A DNA stretch of 64,000 bases from an uncultured Rubripirellula sp. (lineage in GTDB: Bacteria; Planctomycetota; Planctomycetia; Pirellulales; Pirellulaceae): contig CALJHC010000003.1 of NCBI GenBank assembly GCA_938075415.1, positions 868,001-932,000 of the forward strand, given 5' to 3'. Below the pieces are notes generated by a model that searched no databases, was not told where the DNA came from, and was given only the letters and a program-made list of their open reading frames with translations. The translations under genes and the position numbers were made by a program. Numbering within the stretch: the first letter of the stretch is position 1; every line of letters begins with the position of its first letter. Below are positions 1 to 9,560 of the stretch, one piece after another.

Positions 1-1386
1 GCGGCTGCACGAAAAGCCATGACCTCTTGGGATGATCAATTTGGTTACGAACTTGTGGCATCAGAGACCGAATTGGCGTTCCCAGTGAAGGACCGAGTGC
101 TTCGCAAAACCATTGACGAGGCGATTCAAAAAGCTATCGATGCTCAGACACAGTTTGCCACAGTGGCGAGTCTGGGGGACGTGGCGAAAAATCGCGGGGG
201 ACTGTCAGGGAACAAAACAAGACGAATGAAGCAGCAAAACCTACCGACACTTTCAGCTGCAGCGATGGAAAGATCCGGACGGGCAAACGGCTATCACCAA
301 CTTAGTAATGATTACCGATCTTTCCCCAGCCTTAGCCCCAACTCGGGCAATCCATCACACAACCGCTACCCATCAACAGTAACTTACGATCCACCAAAAC
401 GAGATCAATCAACATCGACTAACACTTCTAATCAGTTTGATCCTCATTCAAAAACGGCGGGCAAGTCAAAAGAACTCCCAAATAAAAAAGCTGGACCCAG
501 TTACACCCTTCCCCATGGTTCACCAAATCCCGCTCAAAGTGGTTCGGTGTTACAACCCTCAGCAGAAAATGGTCAAGCAAGCTCCTTCACGGCACTGCCA
601 CCTCCGTCAACGCAATCAGAAAACCACTCTGTTTCCATGACTCTTCCAGGTGGCACTTCTGAAGGAAATGTTACTGAACCATTTGGTTCTTCCAAGAACC
701 AAGCTGCCCCTGAATCTGTGCGGAATGAACCTGCAGAAGCATACACTGCCGAATCAATCCAAATCAGCAAAGATACAAACAACAGCAGTACAGAATCGGT
801 TCACCAAGGTTCCCTGACTGATGGCGCTGAATCAGCACTCGGTCAATCAGCTAATTCGGCAACCTCACCGAGCTTGGCCGACAAGCCGCCTGCCGATTCG
901 AATGGATCTGCATCGAGGATGTCCACAACTCTGGAGCCCCCCTCGGATGAACGCCTCCGGTTGAACCAACCACCGCCACCCAATTGGGATCATTCAAAAC
1001 CAGCACATCCACTCCAGAAAACATTACTGGAGAAAAAAGGTCGTAACTGGGCAATTCCCAATTCGGTCGGCTTGGCCAATGGGAATGCCATTATCCGCAC
1101 GCTCCGGATGGAATGTTACTCCGATCGGCTGATATTACGACCAAGTCGACAAAACGCTTCGACAGAAATCTTCTCATTCTTTGATAGCAATATTGAGCGT
1201 GCTTCCCTTCAACTCGCTTCGACTGTTCACGATCGAATTGAACAATGGGGACCCGCGTTACCCGGCGGCCATTGGCTGCCGCAGCTGGAAATATTCGTCA
1301 GCGAAGAGGGTGAATCAGCCTATGCGAGATTGCTCTCGCACCTGAGGGGAAGTGGCCTAGAACTGATTCGAAAAGGAACACCATGA
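1..1386 (+). CDS. Unknown protein, 5' end outside the window
   Basis: The reading frame is open to the first base of the window, so the ATG at 19 may be internal and the true start may lie upstream. The N-terminal part is a compact charged segment. Residues of about 60-330, counted from that ATG, are low complexity and rich in Ser, Pro, Asn and Gln, probably disordered. The last 120 residues look folded. The stop overlaps the next start in ATGA, which implies translational coupling. In planctomycetes such genes often follow a MotA/TolQ/ExbB gene; that is an expectation about what lies upstream, not something visible here. No enzymatic motif was recognised. Confidence 0.75.
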   Translation, partial: AAARKAMTSWDDQFGYELVASETELAFPVKDRVLRKTIDEAIQKAIDAQTQFATVASLGDVAKNRGGLSGNKTRRMKQQNLPTLSAAAMERSGRANGYHQLSNDYRSFPSLSPNSGNPSHNRYPSTVTYDPPKRDQSTSTNTSNQFDPHSKTAGKSKELPNKKAGPSYTLPHGSPNPAQSGSVLQPSAENGQASSFTALPPPSTQSENHSVSMTLPGGTSEGNVTEPFGSSKNQAAPESVRNEPAEAYTAESIQISKDTNNSSTESVHQGSLTDGAESALGQSANSATSPSLADKPPADSNGSASRMSTTLEPPSDERLRLNQPPPPNWDHSKPAHPLQKTLLEKKGRNWAIPNSVGLANGNAIIRTLRMECYSDRLILRPSRQNASTEIFSFFDSNIERASLQLASTVHDRIEQWGPALPGGHWLPQLEIFVSEEGESAYARLLSHLRGSGLELIRKGTP

Positions 1387-2408
1387 GTCAGTCTCGAAGA
1401 AATCGAAATACCATTGAACTGGGATACGATTCATTTCTTGATATCGTCGCAAACCTGGTTGGCATATTGATCATCCTTGTTGTAGTGCTAGGTGCCCAGT
1501 CAACTTCCCAAATTGAGCAGGCAGTGCAGAAAGCAGAACAGCAACCTGGCGCCTCAGAACAGCAACTTCAACGTCTCGCAAAACAAACTCAACGTTCCAC
1601 CGCTGCACAGGCAGACTCCAACCGATTCGAACAGTTAATCCTGGAACATGACAGCATGATCGATCAGAAACGCAACCAACGAGCGTTTTTGATGGATTTA
1701 CTGAGCCAAGCTGAAACGGCCTGGGAAAATAATCAAGAAAAATTTGACAAGGAAAAAATGGAGGCCGCCAAAAGGAGGACGACTCTGGATGAGGCAAGCC
1801 GAGAACTTGATAAGCTTCAAGGAGAACAGGAACGACTTCTGCAGCAGCCGGAAAAGGTGGTCGAAATCCAACACCTACCCACGCCAATGGCGAAAACGGT
1901 ATTCGGAGATGAAATTCATTTTCGTCTGAAAGGAAATCGCCTGTCTGTTGTTCCCGTGGAACGCCTGATCGAAGAGATAAAATTGGATTTCGAACGTGTT
2001 TTCAAGAGCTCAACCGATGGACAACGCGAAGCTGCCGTCGGGCCCGTTGGAGGCTACATCGCCCGGTACACCATGGAAAAAACAAAAGGCATGGTATCGA
2101 AAGGAAACCAAGTCCAGATGGCGACTCGGATTCAGTTGGTCAACCTAAGCATTGAGCCACTGAAGGAACCCCATGGTGATCCGATTAACCAGTTCTTTTC
2201 AGATCGTCAAAAGCTTGACATTGAACTCGCCGGACGAGACCCAGCAGCAACGACCGTTACGGTATGGGTTTACCCCGACAGTTTCTCCGCTTTTAGAACA
2301 CTAAAAGAAACACTCTACGCCAGAGGATTCGCGACTGCTGCTCGCCCCCTACCAATGGATCACGTGATCAGCGGTGGTCCAGACGGCAGCCGATCCCAAG
2401 CGCAGTGA
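1383..2408 (+). CDS. Membrane-anchored coiled-coil protein, MotB/ExbD-like N-terminus
   Basis: One transmembrane helix lies at about residues 17-38, preceded by a short cytoplasmic tail (FLDIVANLVGILIILVVV). This topology resembles the plug helix of MotB, ExbD and TolR. Residues of about 45-165 are rich in Gln, Glu, Arg and Lys and predict a coiled coil. The last 170 residues look like a globular periplasmic domain. The start ATG overlaps the stop of the previous gene by four bases, so the two are probably co-translated. I infer a stator-like or envelope complex role, but no defining OmpA peptidoglycan-binding motif is seen. Confidence 0.75.
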   Translation: MSQSRRNRNTIELGYDSFLDIVANLVGILIILVVVLGAQSTSQIEQAVQKAEQQPGASEQQLQRLAKQTQRSTAAQADSNRFEQLILEHDSMIDQKRNQRAFLMDLLSQAETAWENNQEKFDKEKMEAAKRRTTLDEASRELDKLQGEQERLLQQPEKVVEIQHLPTPMAKTVFGDEIHFRLKGNRLSVVPVERLIEEIKLDFERVFKSSTDGQREAAVGPVGGYIARYTMEKTKGMVSKGNQVQMATRIQLVNLSIEPLKEPHGDPINQFFSDRQKLDIELAGRDPAATTVTVWVYPDSFSAFRTLKETLYARGFATAARPLPMDHVISGGPDGSRSQAQ

Positions 2409-2553
2409 AAACAATCATCTCTTCCTTAGGATTGACATCACTTCACCCCAGAACTCATACCTGACAGCCGCGGGATAAGGCCCAAGATTGATCCGTCAAT
2501 GGCGAGATCAACAACCGATGGGACAACAGCAAGGTTCTACAGTGGAGGGGGGG

Positions 2554-2574
2554 GTGTTGAAGAAACTTCAACAC
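2554..2574. terminator. Perfect hairpin at convergent gene ends, no U-tract
   Basis: Nine-base arms GTGTTGAAG and CTTCAACAC surround an AAA loop. The hairpin overlaps the stop codon of the ROK kinase gene on the minus strand and lies downstream of the 2408 stop on the plus strand. It is flanked by a G8 run instead of a U-tract. It may end or protect transcripts from both sides, but it is not a canonical intrinsic terminator. Confidence 0.45.
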
Positions 2575-3557
2575 ACTTCGCCGCTCACCTCCTGCTTGGC
2601 CCATGCAGCAGCTCCCATCACTCCCGCATCATCACCCAGATGTGCGGCCACCACCTTGAACCGATCTCGATACACGCTCATCACATTTTGGCGGGCCGTT
2701 TTCCGTACGGTTCCAATGATCAAGTCCTCCATCGCTTCAACAAGCCCACCACCAAGAATAATTTTATCAGGCGCTAAGAGGTGGATCAGATTCACGGCAG
2801 CCAATCCGATGGTCGTTGCGGCGTCGACGACCAACTCCTCGATCGCTCGGTCCCCGTTCTCAATCGCATCAGCGATAGCCCCGCTACGAATCTCCGCCAG
2901 ATCGGTGCCGTATTTTTGATTCAGAAAGGGAGCATCTCCGCGATAGGCAGACTTGCAAGCCTGACTCGCGATCGCGAGTCGACTCGCTTGGGCTTCCACA
3001 GTCCCTGCGAACTGGCGTCCGTTGGCACGACCATGACTTGAAATATGAGTGTGACCAATCTCCATGCAACTGACGCCCGCCCCATGCAGGATCTTTCCCT
3101 CATAAACACAGCCTCCTCCAACCCCTGTCCCAGGAAATACTCCCACGGCGCATCGAGAGCCCTTTGCCGCACCAAAGTGATATTCAGCAAAGACCCCGGC
3201 GTCGACGTCGTTGAGTACAACAACTGGACAGTCAAAACGACGACTCAAAAATGCCTCCAACTTGATATTGTCCCAACCCAAATTGGGTGTGGTCAATATC
3301 CGCCCCTCTTTCAAATCAATGGGTCCCGGACAACCGATACCGATGCCGGCGATCTTTTTTAAGGGGATATCAGAATCCTCCAGCAATCGCTCTATCGTTG
3401 AAGCGATCCGCTCAATACCAGATTCACTTCCTTCTCGACCCTTCGTCTTACGCCGGCGTCGCCCCAACTCCTGCCAAGCATTGTCGTAGGCGGCGGTGAG
3501 CATTTTTGTGCCCCCCAAGTCGAAACCCAGCCAAATGCTGCGGTTGTCATCAGACAT
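2568..3557 (-). CDS. ROK-family sugar kinase (glucokinase-like)
   Basis: A 329-residue ROK protein expected to phosphorylate a hexose with ATP in the cytoplasm. The ATP-binding DLGGTK motif is at residues 13-18, the catalytic Asn-Asp pair in VVLNDVDAG follows, and a GTGVGGG glycine loop is present. The frame extends further upstream, but I chose the ATG at 3557 because it has a GAGAGG Shine-Dalgarno site and places DLGGTK at the usual distance. Oddity: after the GHTH motif, where ROK proteins carry the zinc ligands CxCGxxGC, this protein reads RANGRQFAG, so all the cysteines are missing. Fold assignment is firm; substrate is unknown. Confidence 0.9.
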   Translation of the reverse strand: MSDDNRSIWLGFDLGGTKMLTAAYDNAWQELGRRRRKTKGREGSESGIERIASTIERLLEDSDIPLKKIAGIGIGCPGPIDLKEGRILTTPNLGWDNIKLEAFLSRRFDCPVVVLNDVDAGVFAEYHFGAAKGSRCAVGVFPGTGVGGGCVYEGKILHGAGVSCMEIGHTHISSHGRANGRQFAGTVEAQASRLAIASQACKSAYRGDAPFLNQKYGTDLAEIRSGAIADAIENGDRAIEELVVDAATTIGLAAVNLIHLLAPDKIILGGGLVEAMEDLIIGTVRKTARQNVMSVYRDRFKVVAAHLGDDAGVMGAAAWAKQEVSGEVC

Positions 3558-4102
3558 GAAATCCTCTCGGTATGGTGAGTTGCGAATCGTTTGACCACCC
3601 CAGCCCAAAACCAAGGCCCCAGTCGTCGTGAATAAAGCCCTTGGACCGAAAACAACAGAATTAGCGCCACTCAAAGTCAACATCAGCAACCGCAGCGTCG
3701 AACTGTCCCCGCAACGCCAAGAAGCCGATACCACAGGTAAAGCGGGTATTTCAACCAAAAACGTAATCTACGAGAATTCTTAACGATGCGATGGCATCTG
3801 TATTTTCAAAACATCTGCTGCTCACCTATTTTTCCGCTTCATGCATATCACACATGAACAACTTGCTCTTCTTACCAAGAATCTCGATGATTTACCAACA
3901 TCCTCACTACTTTCGAATAACAAAAGCGTTTAATTGAATCGTCTCGTTTCATCGGGGTCTCGCAGAAAATGATGCGGATTCCGTGACTCACGGAAACATC
4001 CTGTCGACCATCGTTTAAAGTAAAGAGTCAACTCAAAGTCCAGTGACTCAAGACTCGCGATTCGGCAAGTCATTATCCCACCTCAGAATATCAAGATTGC
4101 AA
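3558..4102. other. Divergent intergenic region with an inverted repeat
   Basis: This spacer of about 545 bases separates the ROK kinase (minus) from the DUF1549 gene (plus) and must hold both promoters. A perfect inverted repeat, TTCCGTG ACT CACGGAA, lies at 3979-3995, about 110 bases before the chosen DUF1549 start. It could be an operator or a leader hairpin. No other gene is evident. Confidence 0.5.
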
Positions 4103-6910
4103 ATGTGTCCAATCCCACTCCGACCCATTGCTCCGGTGCAACTTTTCTGTGTAATCGCATGCTGCGGGTTGCTGACTTCCCTGACCCATGCAGAAGCACA
4201 GAGCAAGAAAAAAAAACCGCGTCAGTCCACACCAACGGCCGTTCTCAGTGAACGATTTGAGGATGGATCAACAAAGGAAATTCCAGATTTCCAAAAGCAT
4301 GTGATCCCGCTTCTAGGAAAACTTGGATGCAACGGTAGATCATGCCACGGATCGTTTCAGGGACGAGGTGGGTTTCAGCTTTCACTCTTCGGTTACGATT
4401 TTGCAGCAGATCATGCAGCAATGATGGACGAATCCTCAGGAAGAATTGTCTTGGAGGATGCCGACGAAAGTTTAGTCCTAGCCAAACCACTTGACGGCGA
4501 CCTTCACGAAGGGGGCCAAAGATTTAAACGAGGAAGTTGGGAACACAATGTCCTAAAAAACTGGATCACTGCCGGAGCCACTAACAATTCGCCAAGGCCC
4601 CACACGTTGAAAAAGCTTGTGGTAAGCCCCGCTGAAATCCAATTCGAAAATAAGGAAAGTCAAGTTGATCTTCGGGCCTATGCTCATTGGAATGACGGAT
4701 CGGTCGAAGACGTGTCTGTTTTGTGTCGTTTTAGTTCAAACGATGACGCCATTGCTGCAATCACTGATTCTGGTCAAGTCACTTCCACTGGACCCGGCGA
4801 TACGCACATCGTCGTGTCCTATGACAATGCTGTTGTTCCTGTTCCTGTGATTCGCCCCTACAGCAACCACATTGTCTTAAATCCAAAGAATTTCGCTCAT
4901 CCAATTGATAGGCTTGTCTCCGAAAAATTAAACAAGCTTGGCATTGAACCCTCGAACCTCTGCACCGATTCAGAATACATTCGCCGAGTTTCGCTGGATA
5001 TCACTGGTATCCTACCCTCCTCTGATTCGGTTAGCCGCTTTCTATCTGACACAGACCCTTCCAAACGTGAACGATTCGCAGAACAACTGCTTCAGTCAAG
5101 TAGCTATGCCGCGTGGTGGGCCACTCGATTTTCTGACTGGACCGGAAATAGTGACGAGCAACTTAACAATGCGTTACCTTTTCGAAACGTGGCAACACGA
5201 CTTTGGTATGAATGGCTTCGAGCTCGCCTTGAAAAAAACGTTCCCTACGATGACATCGTCGAAGGTATCGTGACCGCTCAAAGCAGAAACCCGGATGAGA
5301 GCTATCTCGACTATTGCCGGAACATGACTGAAGCATGCCAACCTGGAAATGAATCACAATTTGCGGAACGGAAAGGCATGCCGCTTTTTTGGGCGCGACG
5401 CAATTTTCAATCACCAGAAGATCGAGCAATTGGATTTTCTTACACCTTTCTAGGAGTAAGAATTGAGTGTGCGCAGTGTCACAAGCATCCCTTTGATCAA
5501 TGGTCAAAGGATGATTTTGAACAATTTGCAAAACTATTTAGTCCAATCCGAACCAACCAAAATCTAGTTGCCTCTGATGCACGCAAAGAAAGAGATCAGT
5601 TAGTTTCCGAACTGACTGGAGACAAGAAAGTACGTGGAGCCGATTTACGGCGTATTCTTTACGCCGCCGCAAAAGACGGGAAAACGGTTCCATTCGGCGA
5701 GTTAATGGTGAACGTTCGCGACCTGACGGATCGAGAAAAACGAGCTCGCGCTCTCGCCAAGAAACAGGGAAAAACAGTCAAAGCCCCACCCATTCCCACT
5801 GGAAGAATACTGGGAAAACCCGAGCTAATTTCGCTCAACAACGACCCTCGCGTTCTACTCATGAAATGGTTGCGTGAACCCAGCAACCCCTACTTTGCTA
5901 AGGCCATCGTCAATCGTGTTTGGAGTAACTACTTTGGCATTGGATTGGTTGACCCAACTGATGACATGAACCTCGCAAACCCAGCTAGCAACGGCCCCTT
6001 ACTTGATCACCTTGCCAACTCATTCGTTGAAAACAATTACGATCTCAAATGGTTACACTGGTCGATTGTGACAAGCGACACTTACCAACGAAGTGCCACA
6101 CCGAATGTTAGCAATTCCCTTGATCAGACAAATTTCGCCAGACATATTCCTCGGCGACTACCTGCAGAAGTAATCTATGACGCTGTGGTATTAGCAACCG
6201 GCTCCGATCAACGTGCCGATGCATTAAGAAACAACGTCAGCGAGATGGCAATCGCAGATGGCAAACCAAAACGAAGAAACCAACAGGACTTCGCACTCGA
6301 AGTATTCGGTCAGTCTCTCCGCGAGACCAATTGCGACTGTGATCGAAGTGATTCTCCCAGCCTGCTTCAATCAATCTACCTTCGCAATGACGTCGAGATG
6401 CACCAACGGCTGACCGATAGTCGCGGTTGGGTTTCGCAAGTATGCAAGGAATTGCAAATCCCCAGTCCCCGCGTCATTGGGACACCTCAAGTCGCGGCCA
6501 ACAAGCAACGTGCCGAATCAATTCGCAAACTGATCCTAAAACAAGTCGCAAGATATAAACAGGCTTCGGAAGCACAGCAACGCAAGTTTCGGCCTCAATT
6601 AGAACGAGAACTGAAACGAGCCTCAGAGCGGCTTGCGACGCTAGGATTCCAGACACCAAATCTTGATCAACTCCTCAAGGAAAAGAATCCTTGGCCGACT
6701 GCGACAACGGCGATACCGGAATCTCGCAAAGCAATGAAGTATGATGACTTGGTCAACGAAGCTTATCTCAGAACACTTAGCCGATTCCCGGATCCTGAAG
6801 AGGCCAAAATATCGATGGACTACATCGCGGAGTCGGAAAACCCTGGCGATGGAGTGGCATCGTTACTTTGGGCACTTGTTAACACCAAAGAGTTCATCAT
6901 TAGTCACTAA
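4103..6910 (+). CDS. DUF1549/DUF1553 protein with Ig-like domain and cytochrome-like motifs
   Basis: A secreted protein of 935 residues. After a signal peptide (about residues 10-33) comes the planctomycete motif CNGRSCHG (C76, C81, H82), then a Big2-type Ig domain (about 175-255), a DUF1549 region (about 265-470) with a haem-type CAQCH at 456-460, and a DUF1553 region from about 590 to the end. A GTG at 4043 would also open this frame, but the ATG at 4103 places the signal peptide at the N-terminus. The next gene is the usual DUF1501 partner. These pairs are greatly expanded in planctomycetes; biochemical function is not established, although an envelope role in handling complex organic matter has been suggested. 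Confidence 0.9.
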   Translation: MCPIPLRPIAPVQLFCVIACCGLLTSLTHAEAQSKKKKPRQSTPTAVLSERFEDGSTKEIPDFQKHVIPLLGKLGCNGRSCHGSFQGRGGFQLSLFGYDFAADHAAMMDESSGRIVLEDADESLVLAKPLDGDLHEGGQRFKRGSWEHNVLKNWITAGATNNSPRPHTLKKLVVSPAEIQFENKESQVDLRAYAHWNDGSVEDVSVLCRFSSNDDAIAAITDSGQVTSTGPGDTHIVVSYDNAVVPVPVIRPYSNHIVLNPKNFAHPIDRLVSEKLNKLGIEPSNLCTDSEYIRRVSLDITGILPSSDSVSRFLSDTDPSKRERFAEQLLQSSSYAAWWATRFSDWTGNSDEQLNNALPFRNVATRLWYEWLRARLEKNVPYDDIVEGIVTAQSRNPDESYLDYCRNMTEACQPGNESQFAERKGMPLFWARRNFQSPEDRAIGFSYTFLGVRIECAQCHKHPFDQWSKDDFEQFAKLFSPIRTNQNLVASDARKERDQLVSELTGDKKVRGADLRRILYAAAKDGKTVPFGELMVNVRDLTDREKRARALAKKQGKTVKAPPIPTGRILGKPELISLNNDPRVLLMKWLREPSNPYFAKAIVNRVWSNYFGIGLVDPTDDMNLANPASNGPLLDHLANSFVENNYDLKWLHWSIVTSDTYQRSATPNVSNSLDQTNFARHIPRRLPAEVIYDAVVLATGSDQRADALRNNVSEMAIADGKPKRRNQQDFALEVFGQSLRETNCDCDRSDSPSLLQSIYLRNDVEMHQRLTDSRGWVSQVCKELQIPSPRVIGTPQVAANKQRAESIRKLILKQVARYKQASEAQQRKFRPQLERELKRASERLATLGFQTPNLDQLLKEKNPWPTATTAIPESRKAMKYDDLVNEAYLRTLSRFPDPEEAKISMDYIAESENPGDGVASLLWALVNTKEFIISH

Positions 6911-6985
6911 CCGTTCTTCATTCAGAACAAACGCTTCGCACTACATCGCTAACAACATTCAAATTCGTTAAATTTTGAGACTTCG

Positions 6986-8290
6986 ATGCAATTAAGTAAA
7001 ACTTGCGACGGAATAAAACGACGAGACCTTCTCAAAGTTGGCTCGCTGACAGTGGGTGGCCTCACCTTGCCGAATTACCTGCAGATGGCACAGGCTGGAC
7101 AGATCTCTTCTGGTCGCGCGGACCGAGCGATCTTCATCGAACTGCCCGGTGGCCCATCCCACCTCGACACCTTTGATCTGAAGCCAAATGCCCCGAGTGA
7201 AATTCGCGGCAGCTTCAACTCAATCAAAACCAATGTTTCTGGCATTGAAATCTCAGAACACCTTCCGAAACTCGCAAAAGTCGCTGATAAATTTTGCATC
7301 TTACGTGGCGTCAGTCACACACTTGCCGCCCACCGGCTTGGACAAGAATATGTCAACACCGGCAGCAAGCCAATTCCTGCCCTGGAGTATCCCAGTTTTG
7401 GCGCCGTGCTGGCCAAAGAAAAACCCAGTGACTCAGTCATTCCGAGCTTGGTGGCCATCCCCCGTGCAGCGCAAGGCCCGGGCTTTCTCGGTATTCGATA
7501 TGCGGCGTTGGAGACAAATTCAACACCAAGCTTTGGTCAGTCATATTCGGTAAGGGGAATCTCTCTACCCAATGGAATTGGCATCGATGAAGTGAATCGC
7601 AGACAGAACCTCCTGCAAAAGCTGGATCGACGGTTTTCAGAACTCGAAAAGAAAAACCAACTACTCGATGGCCTTGATCAATTTGGATCGCAGGCGTATT
7701 CCATGATCACGTCCTCGCAGGCTCGACATGCGTTTGATATCAGCCAAGAACCGGAGAGTTTTGCGAAACAATTTGGCGAAGAGTCGTTCGGCCAGAGCTG
7801 CATGCTTGCCTTAAGATTGGTCGAATCAGGTGTTCGGCTTGTAAGCCTGCAACTTGGTGGATGGGACACTCACCAAGATAACTTCTCAAAACTTAAAGAT
7901 AACAACCTGCCAAAACTCGATGCGGGTCTCAGCGGGCTACTTACCGGACTTGAGCAGCGAGGGCTTTTAGAAACCACTGCCGTTTTTGTCACCGGTGAAT
8001 TCGGTCGAACACCCAAGATTAATCAACGCACCGCTGAAGGTGGACGCGACCACTACCCCCGCTGCATGTTCATGCTGATGGCGGGCGGCGGTGTTCAAGG
8101 AGGACAAGTCATCGGTGAAAGTGACGACACCGCAGCTGGTCCTCGTCACGATGCCATCACACCGGATGATGTCGCAGCAAGCTTCTACCATAACCTCGGA
8201 ATCGATCCGACGTTGGAATTCAACAGCAGCACAGGTCGCCCGATCACGCTCGTGAGAGACGGACGAATCATTCGTGAGCTATTTGCTTAA
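6986..8290 (+). CDS. DUF1501 family protein with Tat signal
   Basis: A 434-residue member of the DUF1501 family, which has an alkaline-phosphatase/sulfatase-like fold. A twin-arginine export signal starts the protein (KRRDLLKVGS, residues 11-20, followed by a hydrophobic stretch), so it is expected to fold before export. Family hallmarks visible are FIELPGGPSHLDTFD, the GGWDTH motif and GEFGRTP. It lies 75 bases after the DUF1549 gene on the same strand, and the two are probably one transcription unit and one functional pair. Metal-binding His and Asp residues of the fold are kept, but the substrate is unknown. Confidence 0.92.
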   Translation: MQLSKTCDGIKRRDLLKVGSLTVGGLTLPNYLQMAQAGQISSGRADRAIFIELPGGPSHLDTFDLKPNAPSEIRGSFNSIKTNVSGIEISEHLPKLAKVADKFCILRGVSHTLAAHRLGQEYVNTGSKPIPALEYPSFGAVLAKEKPSDSVIPSLVAIPRAAQGPGFLGIRYAALETNSTPSFGQSYSVRGISLPNGIGIDEVNRRQNLLQKLDRRFSELEKKNQLLDGLDQFGSQAYSMITSSQARHAFDISQEPESFAKQFGEESFGQSCMLALRLVESGVRLVSLQLGGWDTHQDNFSKLKDNNLPKLDAGLSGLLTGLEQRGLLETTAVFVTGEFGRTPKINQRTAEGGRDHYPRCMFMLMAGGGVQGGQVIGESDDTAAGPRHDAITPDDVAASFYHNLGIDPTLEFNSSTGRPITLVRDGRIIRELFA

Positions 8291-8597
8291 CAGTGGCGAC
8301 GACTGACTTGGCCATCGATTGCGTCTCAACTCTATCTCAGTATCAAGCCCCCCGTACCCCGATTCGATATCTGAAAAAATCTGCTTCGGAGATCCAGAAA
8401 GCTAGATCCAAAAAAGAAGGGCCATGGTGAAGCCCTCCCTGCCTCACCACAGCCCGTCAATGCTGGAACGATGGCACCAATCGTTCCACCCTCCCAATCC
8501 ATGGTAAAGTCAATATCGGCGTTCTGACCCGATCAGCTACACTCGAACTAATGGAGTTCAAATGTTTTTTGCTGATCCTCAGGATTTCGAGTCATGA
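8291..8597. other. Convergent intergenic region
   Basis: About 307 bases between the DUF1501 stop (plus) and the stop of a small secreted-protein gene (minus). It contains the intrinsic terminator at 8410-8438 and no convincing reading frame. Confidence 0.5.
8410..8438 (-). terminator. Intrinsic terminator for the minus-strand gene
   Basis: Read on the minus strand, a seven-pair stem (GGAGGGC with GCCCTTC, one G-U pair) closes a nine-base loop and is followed by six T. It lies about 160 bases downstream of the stop at 8598. Confidence 0.6.
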
Positions 8598-9257
8598 TCA
8601 TTGATCATCGCAGTTGGGAAGCTGAGGCGGGGCGAAGAAACTCGTCTGCCGCTCGGTGAGAGTGGACGCCTTGACGTTCCAGTGATTCGTCGGAAAGTTC
8701 ACTTCGAACCCCTTCCATACGGATCTCATTTCTGAAGATCCTCTGAATCCCTGCCGAAAGCTAGCTGACGGTAAATCTGGCCAACTCGAAACAGGAGTAG
8801 AACCTGTTTCACGATAATGTTTCACTCCGTTAAGAGTTGTCGAGCGTTCTGGCTTAAATGAACGGAGATCGTGTCGAGAAGTCAAAGGTTTCGAAGAAAC
8901 GCGACGAGTTGTCAGGTGGCTTGAGTCCGAAGTTACCACTCTGGTTGACGTGAGATGCCTCTCGCGAGTTTTCTCCTTCAACTGATCTTTCGCGTCGCTT
9001 GCAGGCTCGTTGCTAGCCTCCGTCGGTTCTGTCGTTCCTCTATCGCCGTAAAAATTCAGGCCTGTGCTCCATTCTCCCGAGGTCTTTGGGAATTGGGTAG
9101 TTACAACGGCAACAGTTGGGCTCGCTTTTCCCTCGGCTTCCAGAAACGACCGGAAGGTCGGCAAATTGCCACTGATGAGTGAAGCGAGCGTCTCCTCACC
9201 AAAAGAAATACTTGAATGGAGGCAACTGACAACCAAGACAATGAGAAACAATCGCAT
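8598..9257 (-). CDS. Small secreted protein of unknown function
   Basis: A 219-residue frame starts with a clear signal peptide (hydrophobic core LFLIVLVVSCLHSSISFG, residues 3-20). The mature part is rich in Ser, Thr and Arg and looks largely unstructured, with no motif I recognise. An intrinsic terminator follows on the same strand, which supports a real gene. It stands alone between convergent and divergent neighbours. It may be lineage-specific. Confidence 0.6.
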   Translation of the reverse strand: MRLFLIVLVVSCLHSSISFGEETLASLISGNLPTFRSFLEAEGKASPTVAVVTTQFPKTSGEWSTGLNFYGDRGTTEPTEASNEPASDAKDQLKEKTRERHLTSTRVVTSDSSHLTTRRVSSKPLTSRHDLRSFKPERSTTLNGVKHYRETGSTPVSSWPDLPSASFRQGFRGSSEMRSVWKGFEVNFPTNHWNVKASTLTERQTSFFAPPQLPNCDDQ

Positions 9258-9560
9258 GTCACAAACTTCCTTGTTTGCAAAGGCAAAAAATTAGACTCAT
9301 CGATGAAGCAATTTATCGAGAGACTGAAAACACGGGACTTTTTAATACCGTTAGGCGAGCCCCTCTTTGATAGTGTGCCCTCTGTTCCGACACGAGCAAC
9401 TTATTAACGCAAACAAATTGAGATAACGTATTCGTCACCTCCGTAGCACCGGCTTAAACACTGCATCCAATTGAACAAGTTACTCTTATCCAACTGATTG
9501 GATCCCCACAAATCGCACAGATTACCAGGACGGATTCGTGTTGTTGACGTTGAGTCAAAA
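9258..9560. other. Intergenic region upstream of the secreted-protein gene
   Basis: About 303 bases between the end of glnD and the start of the 9257 gene, both on the minus strand. I see no gene, no clear terminator and no recognisable regulatory motif. Confidence 0.4.
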
